From Alphaproteobacteria bacterium (lineage in GTDB: Bacteria; Pseudomonadota; Alphaproteobacteria; MED-G09), in assembly GCA_018658685.1 (NCBI GenBank), contig JABHUT010000123.1, positions 1 to 6,716 on the forward strand: DNA of 6,716 bases. The letters run 5' to 3'. Below are positions 5,811 through 6,716 of this stretch, piece by piece. Each line of letters opens with the position of its first letter. Position 1 is the first letter of the stretch. The translations under genes and the position numbers were made by a program. The notes beneath the pieces are model-generated. The model did not search any database. It saw only the letters and a list, made by a program, of their open reading frames with translations, and was not told where the DNA came from.

Positions 5811-6362
5811 ATGAACTTTGCTAATATTATTACTGTTGGTAGATTATTGTTTACCCCAATAATTATATGGTTAATATTTTCGAGTTACTATTCCTTGGGT
5901 TTAATATTTTTTGTATTAAGCGGTCTATCTGATGCATTGGATGGCTTTATTGCAAAACAATTTAATCAAAGTACTATTTTAGGAAGCTATCTTGATCCAA
6001 TTGCTGATAAGACACTTATAGTTTCATCTATTTTAGCTTTGGGTTATATGGGGGCGATTCCATCCTGGTTAATAATTTTAATTGTTTCCAGGGATTTAGC
6101 TATTCTTGGAGCGGTAATAATCTCATGGTTAGTTGAGCGAAGCTTAAAAATTGAACCTATTATTTCGAGTAAAATTAATACTTTTTTACAAATATTTTAT
6201 ATAGGATTAATTCTTTTTAGTCTCTCTTACCAACAAGGAATGATATATTTGGATATGTTTATTCTTCCAGCTTTTTCTATTTTGATTGCATCCTCAACCC
6301 TATTATCATGGTTTTCTTATCTCATTTTATGGTTAAGAAGTATGGGTATTGTTAATAAATAA
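5811..6362 (+). CDS. CDP-alcohol phosphatidyltransferase, PgsA-like
   Basis: This 183-residue multi-span inner-membrane enzyme belongs to the family that joins a CDP-activated lipid to an alcohol with release of CMP. The signature D-x2-D-G-x2-A-R-x8-G-x3-D-x3-D is present as D41, D44, G45, A48, K49, G58, D62 and D66, with lysine replacing the usual arginine. Hydrophobic segments lie at about 7-25, 28-45, 68-85, 86-107, 122-140 and 145-172. MNFANIITVGRLL and LDPIADK resemble PgsA (glycerol-3-phosphate acceptor), but the acceptor cannot be fixed from sequence; a cardiolipin synthase of the same family is the main alternative, so I give no symbol. The start is supported by AAGGA seven bases upstream. 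The gene sits 12 bp before the Hda-like gene, as in many alphaproteobacteria by my recollection, and is divergent from purM. Length is typical. Confidence 0.88.
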   Translation: MNFANIITVGRLLFTPIIIWLIFSSYYSLGLIFFVLSGLSDALDGFIAKQFNQSTILGSYLDPIADKTLIVSSILALGYMGAIPSWLIILIVSRDLAILGAVIISWLVERSLKIEPIISSKINTFLQIFYIGLILFSLSYQQGMIYLDMFILPAFSILIASSTLLSWFSYLILWLRSMGIVNK

Positions 6363-6374
6363 TGGTTTATAAGA

Positions 6375-6716
6375 ATGTATAAAGATCAACTCACTATTGA
6401 GATGCCCAAACGATCTGCGTTAGGCAGGGAGGATTTTATGGTTAACGAGTGTAATCATGAAGCTATTCAATTTATTGATACCTTCTATCAGGGAAAGATG
6501 AAGGTGGGAGTATTGATAGGACCAAAAGGTAGTGGAAAATCTCACCTTGTTAATGTTTTTTGTAAAAATTTTGAAAAAGAAAGATGGTTTATCTCTCAAA
6601 AAGGGGACAAAAATATCTATAAGATTTTTCAAGAAAATAATATAATAATTATTGAAGATATTGATTTGATATCTTCTATAGAGGAAGAGGAATATTTATT
6701 TCACAGTATCAACTTA
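6375..6716 (+). CDS. hda: Hda-like DnaA-family ATPase, regulator of replication initiation (partial, C-terminus missing)
   Basis: The frame is open from ATG 6375 to the window end, giving the first 114 residues. The N-terminus holds QLTIEMP (5-11), which resembles the sliding-clamp-binding QL-x-L-x-L-P motif of Hda, then ALGREDF (15-21), typical of alphaproteobacterial Hda/DnaA-related proteins. The AAA+ core follows: Walker A GPKGSGKS (49-56), hydrophobic Walker B IIIIEDID (90-97), and EEEYLFHSINL (104-114), like the DnaA EEL-FHTFNAL stretch. Hda on the DNA-loaded clamp promotes ATP hydrolysis by DnaA and so limits re-initiation. The protein lacks the DnaA N-terminal domains, so it is not DnaA itself. 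The start is preferred over ATG 6402 and 6438 because it alone keeps the clamp motif and GRED box, though its Shine-Dalgarno is weak (AAGA adjacent). It follows the PgsA-like gene by 12 bp and is probably co-transcribed. Confidence 0.9.
   Translation, partial: MYKDQLTIEMPKRSALGREDFMVNECNHEAIQFIDTFYQGKMKVGVLIGPKGSGKSHLVNVFCKNFEKERWFISQKGDKNIYKIFQENNIIIIEDIDLISSIEEEEYLFHSINL

Noticed and set aside
6420..6632. 70-codon minus-strand open frame at the right end
   Set aside because: It is antisense to hda, whose Walker A motif and GRED box make the plus-strand reading clear.

Overview
The window looks like an AT-rich, tightly packed piece of an alphaproteobacterial chromosome, probably from a streamlined planktonic lineage of the SAR11/HIMB59 kind. 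That placement is an inference: no ribosomal RNA or other lineage marker is present. The support is the strong A/T bias, gene gaps mostly of 2-12 bp, and the gene neighbourhood: LPS-transport permeases facing a leucyl aminopeptidase, then holC, ndk, purN/purM, a CDP-alcohol phosphatidyltransferase and an Hda/DnaA-like ATPase. I recall this association from alphaproteobacteria in general. LptF and LptG indicate a Gram-negative cell with an LPS outer membrane.

Layout. 1-1539 (minus strand): lptG, cut by the left edge, preceded by lptF in one transcription unit that starts in the 87-bp divergent region 1540-1626. 1627-3980 (plus): pepA, holC and ndk, separated by 3 and 11 bp, so probably one operon. 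3983-5713 (minus): purN and purM, transcribed purM then purN with a 6-bp gap; purN meets ndk tail to tail with only 2 bp between the stop codons. 5714-5810: a 97-bp divergent promoter region. 5811-6716 (plus): a PgsA-like CDP-alcohol phosphatidyltransferase followed 12 bp later by an Hda-like regulator of DnaA, cut by the right edge. There is no gene-free stretch longer than 100 bp, and I see no tRNA, rRNA, CRISPR array, insertion sequence or prophage gene.

Function. The genes are core housekeeping: LPS export to the outer membrane (LptFG), peptide turnover (PepA), the replisome clamp-loader accessory subunit chi (HolC), nucleotide supply (Ndk, PurM, PurN), phospholipid synthesis (PgsA-like) and control of replication initiation (Hda-like). 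All catalytic motifs I could check are intact, and nothing suggests recent gene transfer. I do not find a previously undescribed system here. The points most worth checking are small: a near-symmetrical repeat at the lptF start, the overlapping ends of ndk and purN, non-ATG starts of holC and purM, a Shine-Dalgarno-like sequence inside hda, and a lysine in place of the usual arginine in the CDP-alcohol phosphotransferase motif.
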